A stretch of 64,000 bases of DNA from Bradyrhizobium sp. OK095 (lineage in GTDB: Bacteria; Pseudomonadota; Alphaproteobacteria; Rhizobiales; Xanthobacteraceae): contig NZ_FOBX01000007.1 of assembly GCF_900109945.1 (NCBI RefSeq), positions 186,001 through 250,000 on the forward strand, read 5' to 3'. This document shows, piece by piece, positions 10,470 to 18,176 of the stretch (position 1 is the first letter of the stretch; each line of letters begins with the position of its first letter). Made by a program: the position numbers and the translations under genes. The notes beneath the pieces are model-generated. The model worked only from the letters and a program-made list of their open reading frames with translations, made no database searches and was not told the origin of the DNA.

Positions 10470-10690
10470 TGGACGCTCTCGCAATCTTCGGGCTGCTGTC
10501 GGTCAGCGCGATGCTGCTGTTCTACGCACTCGAGCCGCGCGGGCCGCATTATGTGCTGGCCTTCGCGGCGGCGTGCGCGCTCAGCGGGATTTACGGCTTT
10601 CTCCAGGGCGCGTGGCCGTTCGGATTTGTCGAGACGGTGTGGACGGCGGTCGCCTTCCGCAGGTGGGCGAAAATCCGGTCATCACCATGA
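10469..10690 (+). CDS. Small membrane protein coupled to MerT-like gene
   Basis: 73-residue protein, MDALAIFGLLSVSAMLLFYALE onwards, with two hydrophobic helices and a basic C-terminus (FRRWAKIRSSP). Its ATG overlaps the TGA of the MerT-like gene by one base (TGATG), so translation is coupled. I recall similar 70-75-residue proteins with YGFLQGAWPFG in Bradyrhizobium and relatives, all without assigned function. The coupling suggests it works with the transporter, but relatives may occur elsewhere without it, so this is a guess. Confidence 0.7.
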   Translation: MDALAIFGLLSVSAMLLFYALEPRGPHYVLAFAAACALSGIYGFLQGAWPFGFVETVWTAVAFRRWAKIRSSP

Positions 10691-10709
10691 CCGGACCTTG
10701 GAGTCTTGC

Positions 10710-11288
10710 TTATGCGTTCCGCATCGCGCGCCCGAACGGATCGACGAGCCGCACAATCTCGCAGACAGCGACGAGGCCGGCGAGCCAGACGGCGCTGGTC
10801 AGCCCAATGCGTGTGACGATAGCCGCAGTGAAGGCGCCCTCTCCGCCAAGGAACGGCGTCGCGGCGAGCAGCGCGAGCTCATAGACCGCGTAGGCGGCGA
10901 CAAACGCGATCGCCAGCATCAGCGGCGTGCGGCCCTGCGGCAGCATGCGGAGGATGGTCGACGCTGCGGCGGTCGCAAGAAGTGCCGCAGCGCCAATGAC
11001 AAAACCCCAGGCGATGGTGCTGCCGTCGACGGGATAGTGCAGCACGCCAAAACCAATGCTCTGGTTCACGAGCCAGGCGCCGGCGACGACGAGCAGCGCC
11101 GGGCGCAGCGGCAGCATCGCGGCCGCAACGACGGCGAACGCAGCAAACGGCGTCGCACAGGCAAGCGCAAAACTCGCGAGTGCGCACGACACCGTCAGCA
11201 GCGCAAAGCAGAACATCGGCGCTAGGCGCGGCGCGACAGGATGAAGGCGGAAACGGTCGCTACGAGGCGAAAGCATGTCGGCAGTCAT
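10710..11288 (-). CDS. Membrane protein of unknown function
   Basis: 192-residue protein starting at MTADMLSPRSDRFRLHPVAP; the frame is open further upstream but the added residues look non-coding. It has five or six hydrophobic helices, with short loops and polar residues inside helices (LVNQSIGFGVLHYPVD), and ends in DPFGRAMRNA. The general look recalls small substrate-binding membrane components or integral membrane enzymes, but I cannot place it in a family. It is convergent with the MerT-like unit and follows the zinc-ribbon gene on the same strand. A role in metal or vitamin uptake would fit the surroundings but is not shown. Confidence 0.65.
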   Translation of the reverse strand: MTADMLSPRSDRFRLHPVAPRLAPMFCFALLTVSCALASFALACATPFAAFAVVAAAMLPLRPALLVVAGAWLVNQSIGFGVLHYPVDGSTIAWGFVIGAAALLATAAASTILRMLPQGRTPLMLAIAFVAAYAVYELALLAATPFLGGEGAFTAAIVTRIGLTSAVWLAGLVAVCEIVRLVDPFGRAMRNA

Positions 11289-11418
11289 CGATAATCTCCC
11301 GACCGCCATCCTAGCACATGGAGACAAGGGCCTCGACATGATTTGTATACGAGGAGTGACCCGGGCTTGGCGGAAATGCACTGGGATAGGCCCGGTTCCA
11401 AATCGGGGTCGCGGAGCC

Positions 11419-11676
11419 CTACGTCCGTCCTCGCGGGCGCTGGGCCTGCGCCCAGGCCATGCTGACGTCGCGCGGCGGGACCTCCAGGCGCCGGATCGGT
11501 GTTAGCTCGCCAGAGGCCGAGACGATCGCGGTCTCCTCGCGGCGGCAGCGCGGACATACGAAACGAACCTCGTGCGGAGACGCCGACCAACTCGAACGCT
11601 TCACATTGGCCGCCATCGGCCAGGCCTCGCAATGCGAGCATGACACCAGAAAGCGACCGGGATCGAGCATACCCAT
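11419..11676 (-). CDS. Small zinc-ribbon protein
   Basis: 85-residue protein with two CxxC knuckles, CSHC near residue 13 and CPRC near residue 41, a spacing that fits a single zinc ribbon. The rest is short and polar, ending in QAQRPRGRT. There is no membrane segment or signal. Start is at MGMLDPGRF or at the next ATG two codons later. Composition is unlike a random frame because the four cysteines pair correctly and the flanking residues (VRFVCPRCRREE) are typical of real zinc ribbons. Function unknown; possibly nucleic-acid or protein binding. Confidence 0.6.
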   Translation of the reverse strand: MGMLDPGRFLVSCSHCEAWPMAANVKRSSWSASPHEVRFVCPRCRREETAIVSASGELTPIRRLEVPPRDVSMAWAQAQRPRGRT

Positions 11677-11718
11677 TCCATCGGACTCCGCGTCCTGCCC
11701 GCCACTGCAATGATTATC

Positions 11719-12318
11719 CTATGTGAATCGTTCCGGTCGCTGGACACGGTCGGTCGTCTGGCTCGAGAGGTTCCCCGATCGCGGCCACATCCGCGCCAGC
11801 GTGCCGTCGCGCATCACGACAGCGTGCCAGAGCGTCGCCGCGATGTGCAGCGCCACGGCGGCGTAGACGAACCAAGCCAGCATATCGTGCGAGACCTCGC
11901 CGGCATGTGCAATCACGGGATTGTCGGCGACCAGCCGCGGCCAGCTGAATATCCAAAAGTACTTCAGCGAATAGCCGCCTGCCGAGGAGAACGCATAGCC
12001 GGTGAGCGGCATCGCAAACAGGATGGCATAGAGCGCCACATGATTGAGCCGCGCCGCAAGCAGCACCAGAAATCCGAACGACGACGGTTCGGGCGGCGCC
12101 TTCGTCGCCAGGCGCACCATCAGCCGCAGCACCGACAGGAACAACAGCGTCATGCCGAGCGATTTGTGAACCTCGAGCAGTTCGCGCCGCGGCGAAGTGC
12201 CGGGCGGCTGGAGGCCGCAATAGAGGCCGATCAGCATGGCTGCGATGAAGAGCACCGCGGTTGCCCAGTGAATCCTGCGGAGCAGCGGTAGATAGGCCGT
12301 CGTCGCGTCCACCGGCAT
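11719..12318 (-). CDS. Cytochrome b561 family protein
   Basis: 199-residue diheme-type membrane cytochrome with four membrane helices. Candidate heme ligands are His17 (RRIHWATAVLF), His51 (LEVHKSLGMTLL), His143 (VSHDML) and His157 (VALHIAATLWH). The pattern HW at the start, HKSLG and MPLTGYAFS are characteristic of the bacterial cytochrome b561 group that moves electrons from quinol to a periplasmic acceptor. No partner periplasmic protein (YceI or catalase-like peroxidase) is next to it. Its ATG overlaps the stop of a 26-codon remnant of another gene (TGATG). Confidence 0.88.
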   Translation of the reverse strand: MPVDATTAYLPLLRRIHWATAVLFIAAMLIGLYCGLQPPGTSPRRELLEVHKSLGMTLLFLSVLRLMVRLATKAPPEPSSFGFLVLLAARLNHVALYAILFAMPLTGYAFSSAGGYSLKYFWIFSWPRLVADNPVIAHAGEVSHDMLAWFVYAAVALHIAATLWHAVVMRDGTLARMWPRSGNLSSQTTDRVQRPERFT

Positions 12319-12398
12319 CAGGCTTCATCGGCGACGGTGTCGCCTTCCGCCAGGCCCCAGGACGCGGCGCTGTCGATCTCAAAGCTTGCGAATTTCAC
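12318..12398 (-). pseudogene. 26-codon remnant resembling the start of a fumarylacetoacetate hydrolase gene
   Basis: Read leftwards from a GTG at 12398, the frame gives (M)KFASFEIDSAASWGLAEGD and then TVADEA before a TGA at 12320-12318. This opening is strongly like the first 20 residues of fumarylacetoacetate hydrolase family proteins (pattern MKFASFE..G.ASWGL.EGD.V.D), but the remaining 250 or more residues are gone. A purine-rich stretch precedes the GTG. The stop overlaps the ATG of cytochrome b561, so the remnant may still be translated and act as a leader that couples translation. This is read by eye; the similarity was not tested by alignment. Confidence 0.5.
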
Positions 12399-12516
12399 AG
12401 GATGGCCCCTCGCTCCGGCCAACCCATATCAGGTCGCGTTGGCCGGGACGATGCCCGCAGGAGATGGCGCGGTTGCGAACTTTGCAACGATGCTGGCAAA
12501 CCGCCCGATCACGCCC

Positions 12517-12729
12517 TCAGTGCGCGCCCTTAAGGGTGCAGGCGGTGCTGCAGGTCACGGTGTTGCCGTTGCCACACGACTTGCAGGCGGCCACGCACTG
12601 GTTCATGTCGCGGGGATTGTAGGCGCTGTAATTCCGCGCCAGGCAGGCTGCGGTGGAGCCCGTGATGTCCTGCTCCTGGTTACAGGCCGCCGTCATGAGC
12701 GCGAGGATGAGGACCGCAACGACACGCAT
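12517..12729 (-). CDS. Small cysteine-rich lipoprotein
   Basis: 70-residue protein. Start MRVVAVLILALMTAACNQ gives a short signal peptide with a lipobox (LMTAAC), so Cys16 should be lipidated. The mature part has seven further cysteines, several in pairs (VAACKSC, TCSTAC), implying disulfides or metal binding at the cell surface or in the periplasm. A longer frame starting 5 codons upstream is less likely. There is no recognisable family. It stands alone, with about 200 bp on each side. Confidence 0.65.
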   Translation of the reverse strand: MRVVAVLILALMTAACNQEQDITGSTAACLARNYSAYNPRDMNQCVAACKSCGNGNTVTCSTACTLKGAH

Positions 12730-12965
12730 GGGATCGCCCTGCAAAAGCCACCGTCAAAGCGACGTTCTCAAGGGCAAGTTGCGCTGCAACGAACCCCGGC
12801 ATTCCCATCGCGAGGAACGACGCCACATGGCATGCCTCGCATCCAGATCAAGGATGAGCGCCAAACGTTAAAAACGGCTTTCAGGCGCGCGGCCCTGCGA
12901 TGGTTCCGCGCATCATGCAGCGGTTTGCATGTCCGAGGCTTACGTCACGCCTCAAGCAGCGGCCT

Positions 12966-13142
12966 TTAAGCTACAGCTTTGGTCGCAACAGCGCGCCGCG
13001 TCTCGTTCGCCAGCTCGTAATAGTGCTCGGCGAGCTTGAGATAGAATTCGCGCCTGGTGCTGTCGGTGGCGAGCTTGGTGATCAACTCGCATTCGGCGGT
13101 GAGCGTCTCGAACCGTTCCAGCCTGTCCTCAAGTTCTGTCAT
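12966..13142 (-). CDS. Small helical protein, unknown function
   Basis: 58-residue protein starting at MTELEDRLERFETLTAECEL. It is charged and should be mostly helical (KLAEHYYELANETRR). I recall similar short proteins from Bradyrhizobium, without function. The long open frame extending upstream on the same strand runs through the cobalamin riboswitch and is not coding. The resemblance and clean codon use support a real gene. Confidence 0.6.
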   Translation of the reverse strand: MTELEDRLERFETLTAECELITKLATDSTRREFYLKLAEHYYELANETRRAVATKAVA

Positions 13143-13321
13143 CGGCGTGTCCCCATCAAACGCCTCAAGGACACGTAACCTAAGCCCGGGAAATAGGTCA
13201 CGGCGAACATCGTTATGGAGTAGAATCTTTTTTGGTCGGAAAGACACACTCGTTGCGCGCGTTGCTCTGTCGGGCCGGTAGGATATTGACGCGCCTCCCG
13301 CCGGATGCCAATTTCGTGAAC

Positions 13322-13505
13322 GGTAGTGCCCGCAAGGGCTCTCCAAGGGAATGCGGTGCGTCCGTCCCGGCGGACAATTCCGCGGCTGCCCCCGCAACTG
13401 TAGGCGGATAGCCGACGACCAAATAAACCACTGGAGCCCCGCTTGGGCCTCTGGGAAGGTGGTCGAAGGCGATGACCCGCGAGCCAGGAAACCTGCTGCC
13501 AGCCA
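13322..13505 (+). ncRNA. Cobalamin riboswitch (AdoCbl/B12 element)
   Basis: The RNA sense strand shows the conserved blocks in order: AGGGAATGCGGTG (13346-13358), CGGCTGCCCCCGCAACTG (13383-13400) followed by TAGGCGG, ACCACTGGAGCCCC and TGGGAAGGTGG (about 13428-13462), and the B12 box GCGAGCCAGGAAACCTGC (13480-13497). It lies just upstream of the TonB-dependent receptor and reads in the same direction, so cobalamin should repress that gene, through translation or termination. The outer P1 limits are approximate. The region upstream (13143-13321) should hold the promoter. Confidence 0.93.
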
Positions 13506-13613
13506 TGAGTCACGCGCGAACGCATTGGGCGGGGTGCCCCGGTGTCGGAAGAGTAGCCGGTGCATCTGCCGCCAGGGGCGAAGGCAGTCTGCTAAGGCAA
13601 CCGCGGTGACGGT

Positions 13614-16103
13614 TTGTTTGCGTCGCCGCAGAGCGTTGTCGTGCAGAATTTTCATTTCGGGTCCGGCATTGCGCCGGAAGCTTCGCGTGTTCGTATCGGC
13701 ATCTCACAGGGACTAGCGGGCCAATTTCGGCGCACCAGGCCTGCCCTGCTCGCCTTGCTGCTCTCGACATCCCTGTCCTCCGTGGCGATGGCGCAGACCG
13801 CGGTTCGCGGCGCCTCGCAGGAAGTTGGCCCTGTGATCGTTTCACCGCCCGCGCCAAGACCGGCTCGTGCCGCCAGATCCGACAATCAGCGGCCAGCGAC
13901 GGCACGCCGCGCCGCGGGACGCAATCGTCCCGTTCCAGCCGTCGTCGCGCCCCGACCGTCGAATACCCCGGTGCAGACACCGCTCAACACGGCCGTCGTG
14001 ACCGACGTCGGCTCCCGGCTTGGCATCACAGCGCGGGAAACGCCGGCGACCGTCGAGGTCATCGGCCAGCAGACGATGCAGGATCTGGGCATCAGGACGA
14101 CGACCGATGTCGCCAAGGCCGCCGTCGGCGTGACCGGCGGCGATGCACCCGGCGCGCCCGCGATCTTCTCGATGCGCGGCTTTTCCGGCGACCAGCTCAC
14201 CACGCTTTACAACGGCATCCCGATTGGTCCGTCCACCATGACCGGCCGTCCAATGGACACCGCCAATTTGCAGCAGGTCGAGATCATCAAGGGACCGGAC
14301 TCGCTGGTGGCGGGCCTGGGCGCGACCGGCGGCGCCGTCAACTACGTCACCAAGGCGCCGCACACCGGGCCTGTTATCAACGAGGCCTTCACGTCCTACG
14401 ATTCTTTCCACGGCTACCGCGCCGGTTACGGATCGGGCGGCAGCACGCTGATTGGCGGACTCGACTACCGCTTCGATATCAGCCATTCCAACGACAAGAG
14501 CTTCATCGACGACACCTATTCGAAGCTCAGCAACGTCTCGGGACAATTGAACTACCGCGTCAACGACAGCCTGAAGATCTGGGGCGCGGCCGAATACAAG
14601 CAGGACAAGGACCGCTTCTACTGGGGCACGCCGCTGGTGCCCGCGAACGCGCCCGGCATCGTGCCCACGAACGGCATCGTCTCGGGCCAGTGGACCAACT
14701 ACTATCTCAACGGCCACAGCGGGACGCTCAACCCGGTCACGATCGACGCGCGCACGCTGACCACCAGCTACAACGTGCTCGACAATCATAGCGGCGCCAG
14801 CGAGCTGTGGCTGCGCAGCGGTTTTCAGTGGGACATCACCAACAACATCTCATTGAAGAGCCAGGTCTACGGCTATGATGCGCACCGGCACTGGTTCAAC
14901 AACGAGATCTCCTCATTCGACGATTCCGGGCCGAACAACGTCTATCGCGAGCGGCTGGCGCTGGACCACGCCCAGCGGCTTTACGGCAACATCACCGACC
15001 TCGCCGTCAACTCCAACCTCGGCGGCATGGACAACCGCTTCGTCGCCACGGTCATGGCGAGCAGCTCGCAGTTCAACGTCTCGCAGGACACGCTGTTCTT
15101 CTCGGACACGGTCGACCTGGTCAATCCGGACCGCGGCCTCTACGGCCCGCGCAGCGACGAAAAGATCTATACGCACCTGAACACGACCTCGCTGTCGTTC
15201 GAGGACCGGCTCAAGCTGACCTCGACCTTTGCGCTAATCGGCGGCATCCGGTTCGAGGACATCGAGCTGTCACGGACGCGCTTCTCGCCGGACGGCGCGC
15301 TGCGCACGGACCGCGGCTACCCGTTCTCGAAGACGTTCAACCCCGTCACGGGCCGTGTTGGATACACTTGGGAGATCACCCCGGGCGTCATGCTCTACAG
15401 CCAGTATGCGACAGCGGCGGATCCAACGGTCGCCAACATCTTCATCCTCGCGCCGCAGGTGCCGCTGCTGCTGACGACATCGCGGACCTACGAAACAGGC
15501 GTGAAGCTGCAATCGGCTGACAAACGCGCCGAGGCGACATTTTCGGCCTTCGACATCGAGCGCAAGAACGTCTACGTCCCCGAGAGCGGCATCGTCTTCA
15601 ACGTCGCCGGCAAGATGGCGTCGAAGGGTGTCGAGATCGCCGCCGCGGTCAACCCGGTCGCCGGCCTGAAGGTTTGGGGCAACGTCGCCTTCGTGCAGTC
15701 GCGCTTCATCGACTTCAGCTATGTCGACGGCGGCGGCGTGCTCCAGTCCTATTCAGGCAAGACGCCGCCCAACGTCCCGAACTTTATCGCCAATGCCGGC
15801 GCGTCCTATCGCTTCGACACCAAACTGCCGGTGGAGATCGGCGGCCTCGTTCGCCACGTCGGCGACCGCTTCAACTTCCAGGACAATCTGGTCACCATGA
15901 ACGCCTACACGATCTTCGACGCCTTCGCGTTCGTCGATATCCCGAAGGCGTATTTCCCCGGCGTCGACCAGACCCGGATCAGCTTTCGCGTGAAAAATCT
16001 GACGAACAAGCTCTACGCGGCCTGGGGCGATCCTGGTTACACCGACCAGATCATCCTCGGCGCACCGCGCAGCTATGAGATGGCCGCGTCGTTCAAATGG
16101 TGA
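13614..16103 (+). CDS. TonB-dependent outer-membrane receptor under B12 riboswitch control
   Basis: Up to 829 residues. A signal peptide (RPALLALLLSTSLSSVAMAQ, ending about residue 61) is followed by a Pro/Arg-rich linker, a plug domain (about 125-240: TARETPATVEVIGQQTMQD, LGATGGAVNYVTKAP) and a 22-strand barrel ending in a terminal aromatic residue (YEMAASFKW). It most resembles the siderophore-receptor group, yet the riboswitch points to cobalamin or another corrinoid as substrate. No BtuCDF or TonB genes are nearby. The start is unclear: no ATG exists in frame; TTG 13614 and GTG 13641 are candidates, both with weak ribosome sites. It ends 12 bp before the convergent cyclase. Confidence 0.88.
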   Translation: MFASPQSVVVQNFHFGSGIAPEASRVRIGISQGLAGQFRRTRPALLALLLSTSLSSVAMAQTAVRGASQEVGPVIVSPPAPRPARAARSDNQRPATARRAAGRNRPVPAVVAPRPSNTPVQTPLNTAVVTDVGSRLGITARETPATVEVIGQQTMQDLGIRTTTDVAKAAVGVTGGDAPGAPAIFSMRGFSGDQLTTLYNGIPIGPSTMTGRPMDTANLQQVEIIKGPDSLVAGLGATGGAVNYVTKAPHTGPVINEAFTSYDSFHGYRAGYGSGGSTLIGGLDYRFDISHSNDKSFIDDTYSKLSNVSGQLNYRVNDSLKIWGAAEYKQDKDRFYWGTPLVPANAPGIVPTNGIVSGQWTNYYLNGHSGTLNPVTIDARTLTTSYNVLDNHSGASELWLRSGFQWDITNNISLKSQVYGYDAHRHWFNNEISSFDDSGPNNVYRERLALDHAQRLYGNITDLAVNSNLGGMDNRFVATVMASSSQFNVSQDTLFFSDTVDLVNPDRGLYGPRSDEKIYTHLNTTSLSFEDRLKLTSTFALIGGIRFEDIELSRTRFSPDGALRTDRGYPFSKTFNPVTGRVGYTWEITPGVMLYSQYATAADPTVANIFILAPQVPLLLTTSRTYETGVKLQSADKRAEATFSAFDIERKNVYVPESGIVFNVAGKMASKGVEIAAAVNPVAGLKVWGNVAFVQSRFIDFSYVDGGGVLQSYSGKTPPNVPNFIANAGASYRFDTKLPVEIGGLVRHVGDRFNFQDNLVTMNAYTIFDAFAFVDIPKAYFPGVDQTRISFRVKNLTNKLYAAWGDPGYTDQIILGAPRSYEMAASFKW

Positions 16104-16115
16104 GGCGGCGGCAGC

Positions 16116-17852
16116 CTATTTTTGCTCCAGCCGCCAGGCGCCGTCCCAGCCCGCGTCCGGCGGATTGGTCTCGAACTGCGCGATGCGGGCAAGCAGCGTG
16201 CGCGAGGGGCCGTCGCCGGGGACGGCTTCGAGCGCCGCATTGAAGGCGGTGCGCGCATCGTCGAAGCGCTGTGCGCGATAGGCGGTGAGACCTTCGGCGT
16301 AATGCGTGCGCAGGCTTTCCTGGGGAACACTGAGCCCGTGTGCCTTGCTCATCACCTCGAAGATTGCTTGCGACGCGCTCTGGCCGGCGACCGCGAGGCG
16401 ATCGATCTCGCGCAGCTCGAGCTGTGCGCCGATCGCATCTGCGGTCGCCTGCGAGATCAGGATGCGGGTGCCGTAGACTTTGTTGACGGCTTCCAGCCGC
16501 GAGGCGAGGTTCACGGCATCGCCCATCACGGTAAAGCTCATCATCAGTTCGGAGCCGATGCTGCCGGTCAGGACCTCGCCGGTAGCAATACCGATGCGCA
16601 GATCGCACGGCGCGGGCATGGCGCGGATGCCCAGGAGATCCGGCAATTGCTTCTGCAGTGCGGGCACCTGGTCGGCCATGTCGACGGCGGCGAAGCAGGC
16701 GAGCAGTGCCGGCTCGTCTTCCTCGATGAAGGGCGGGCCCCAATAGGCCATGATCGCGTCGCCGATATATTTGTCGATGACGCCGCGGTGCGTCCTGATC
16801 GGAGCGGACATCACGGTGAAATAGTGATTCATCACCTTGACGAGGCCGCGCGGCGTCATGCCCTCGCTCATCGAGGTAAAATTGCTCATGTCGGAAAACA
16901 TGATGGTCATGACTCGCCGCTGGCCGTCGATGGCCACGTCCGGGCGGTCGATCAGGCCTTGCACCACTTTGGGATCGATGTAGCGGCCAAACGTCTCGCG
17001 GATGCGCTCGTTGTGCCGGAGCTGCTCGGTCATCCGGTTGAAAGCCGCGGCGAGTTCGCCGATTTCATCATGGGTGGACACGGTGATGGTCTTGTCGAAG
17101 CGGCCCGCCTCGACCTCGCGGGTGCCGGCGAGCAGCAGCCGCACCGGGCGCGTGATGCCGCCGGACACCATGAGCGCAAACACAAAGCCGACGACGGCCG
17201 CAAGCAACGTCACGACGCCCGAAACGACGATAGCCTGATGCTGACGGCCGATCACCTGAGAGGTCGAGAAGAAGACCTGCGTCAGCATGTCGGCGCGGAT
17301 CGCATCGACTTTCCGGTTGAACGCGGCGCGCAGCGTGTCGAGCTGCTCCAGCGTGCCGCGGGCCTCCGCCATCTGCTTGGCGTCGACCTGCTTGAGCAGT
17401 TTCGCGTTGCCTTCGTCCAAATCGCGCCGCAACTCGCTGACGGCGGTTTCGATCCGGACGTCGAGCCGTGCCAGCGCGGCATTGTCGGAAAAAGTGCTGG
17501 GATCGTCGATGATCGCGTTGATGAGCTTGCGAGCGGTCTCGGCTTCTTCCTCGAACTTGCGGTCCAATCCCTCGAAGTCGCGAAGCCGCGCCGCGTAAGC
17601 CTCCTCGTCGGACGGCGCCCCCATCCTGGCCATGACCATTTGCCGGAGCGCCAGCGCCCGCTCCAGCGAGCGGATATTGGCGCGTGCCAGATGACTATAG
17701 GCCGGGATGTATCGGTTGCTCAGCTCGCCCAGCAGGACGCCGACCTGGCTCGACATCACCATCGACAGGATCGAGGTGACGACCATCAGGACGATCAGTC
17801 CGAGGGCGATGCCGACGATTTTGCGCCGGATCGTCTGATTGAAAAGCGGCAT
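16116..17852 (-). CDS. Membrane class III adenylate/guanylate cyclase with HAMP domain
   Basis: 578 residues, start MPLFNQTIRRKIVGIALG. One membrane helix (about 10-33), a helical periplasmic sensor region of some 180 residues rich in heptads, a second helix (about 215-240), HAMP, then a class III nucleotide cyclase domain. Metal aspartates are in IMFSDMSNFT and DKYIGDAIMAYWG, and the transition-state Asn in MGDAVNLASRL. The C-terminal 60 residues (HYAEGLTAYRAQRFDDARTAF) look like a TPR, which may bind a partner. It should make cAMP in response to a periplasmic signal. ATP versus GTP specificity was not determined. It diverges from slt across 324 bp. Confidence 0.9.
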   Translation of the reverse strand: MPLFNQTIRRKIVGIALGLIVLMVVTSILSMVMSSQVGVLLGELSNRYIPAYSHLARANIRSLERALALRQMVMARMGAPSDEEAYAARLRDFEGLDRKFEEEAETARKLINAIIDDPSTFSDNAALARLDVRIETAVSELRRDLDEGNAKLLKQVDAKQMAEARGTLEQLDTLRAAFNRKVDAIRADMLTQVFFSTSQVIGRQHQAIVVSGVVTLLAAVVGFVFALMVSGGITRPVRLLLAGTREVEAGRFDKTITVSTHDEIGELAAAFNRMTEQLRHNERIRETFGRYIDPKVVQGLIDRPDVAIDGQRRVMTIMFSDMSNFTSMSEGMTPRGLVKVMNHYFTVMSAPIRTHRGVIDKYIGDAIMAYWGPPFIEEDEPALLACFAAVDMADQVPALQKQLPDLLGIRAMPAPCDLRIGIATGEVLTGSIGSELMMSFTVMGDAVNLASRLEAVNKVYGTRILISQATADAIGAQLELREIDRLAVAGQSASQAIFEVMSKAHGLSVPQESLRTHYAEGLTAYRAQRFDDARTAFNAALEAVPGDGPSRTLLARIAQFETNPPDAGWDGAWRLEQK

Positions 17853-18176
17853 GGGTGTGGGGCAAGGGCTGAAAGGAGGCTTGATGGAACTCAATACACC
17901 GGATTTGGCCGTGGGAACACGCGCAATCTGGCCATCTGTGGCGCCGAGAGCCGTCCGCAACCGTCGCGGGAGCCCTATTCGTTAACAAAGGTTAAGAACG
18001 CTGCTCTATCCCCCGTTGCACAAGTTCCCGCGTTCCATCGGTATTTTGCCGCATTGTTGCGGGAGCGTGAGGAATCCGAAACGATGCCGTGTCATCGTTT
18101 TTGATGTCGTTTTGATTCTCGAGCCGCATGTCGTCGCGGACTTTGGTTTGTACTGGTTTCGCAGGGGGACCACGCA
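17853..18176. other. Divergent promoter region of cyclase and slt
   Basis: 324 bp between two divergent genes. It has a TTAA-N6-TTAA pair (17982-17995) that resembles a CtrA site with one base too few, and an AT-richer patch around 18085-18120 before slt. No small gene, repeat or terminator is evident. Confidence 0.5.

Noticed and set aside
12399..12516. Plus-strand frame with protein-like stretch (GWPLAPANPYQVALAG)
   Set aside because: No similarity recognised; the minus-strand reading of the adjacent part gives a better explanation (the hydrolase remnant), so the resemblance is judged chance.
13143..13655. Minus-strand frame extending the 58-residue protein through the riboswitch
   Set aside because: The upstream part overlaps the conserved cobalamin riboswitch, and the real protein starts cleanly at MTELEDRLERF (13142).
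17982..17995. Possible CtrA site (TTAA-N6-TTAA) upstream of the cyclase; a similar pair is at 5715-5728
   Set aside because: The CtrA consensus has seven bases between half-sites; here there are six. Both are probably chance.
16122..18104. Long plus-strand open frame of about 660 codons opposite the cyclase gene
   Set aside because: It is the antisense of a gene with clear HAMP and cyclase motifs; its translation is rich in His, Asp and Arg with no recognisable domain, typical of a shadow frame in high-GC DNA.
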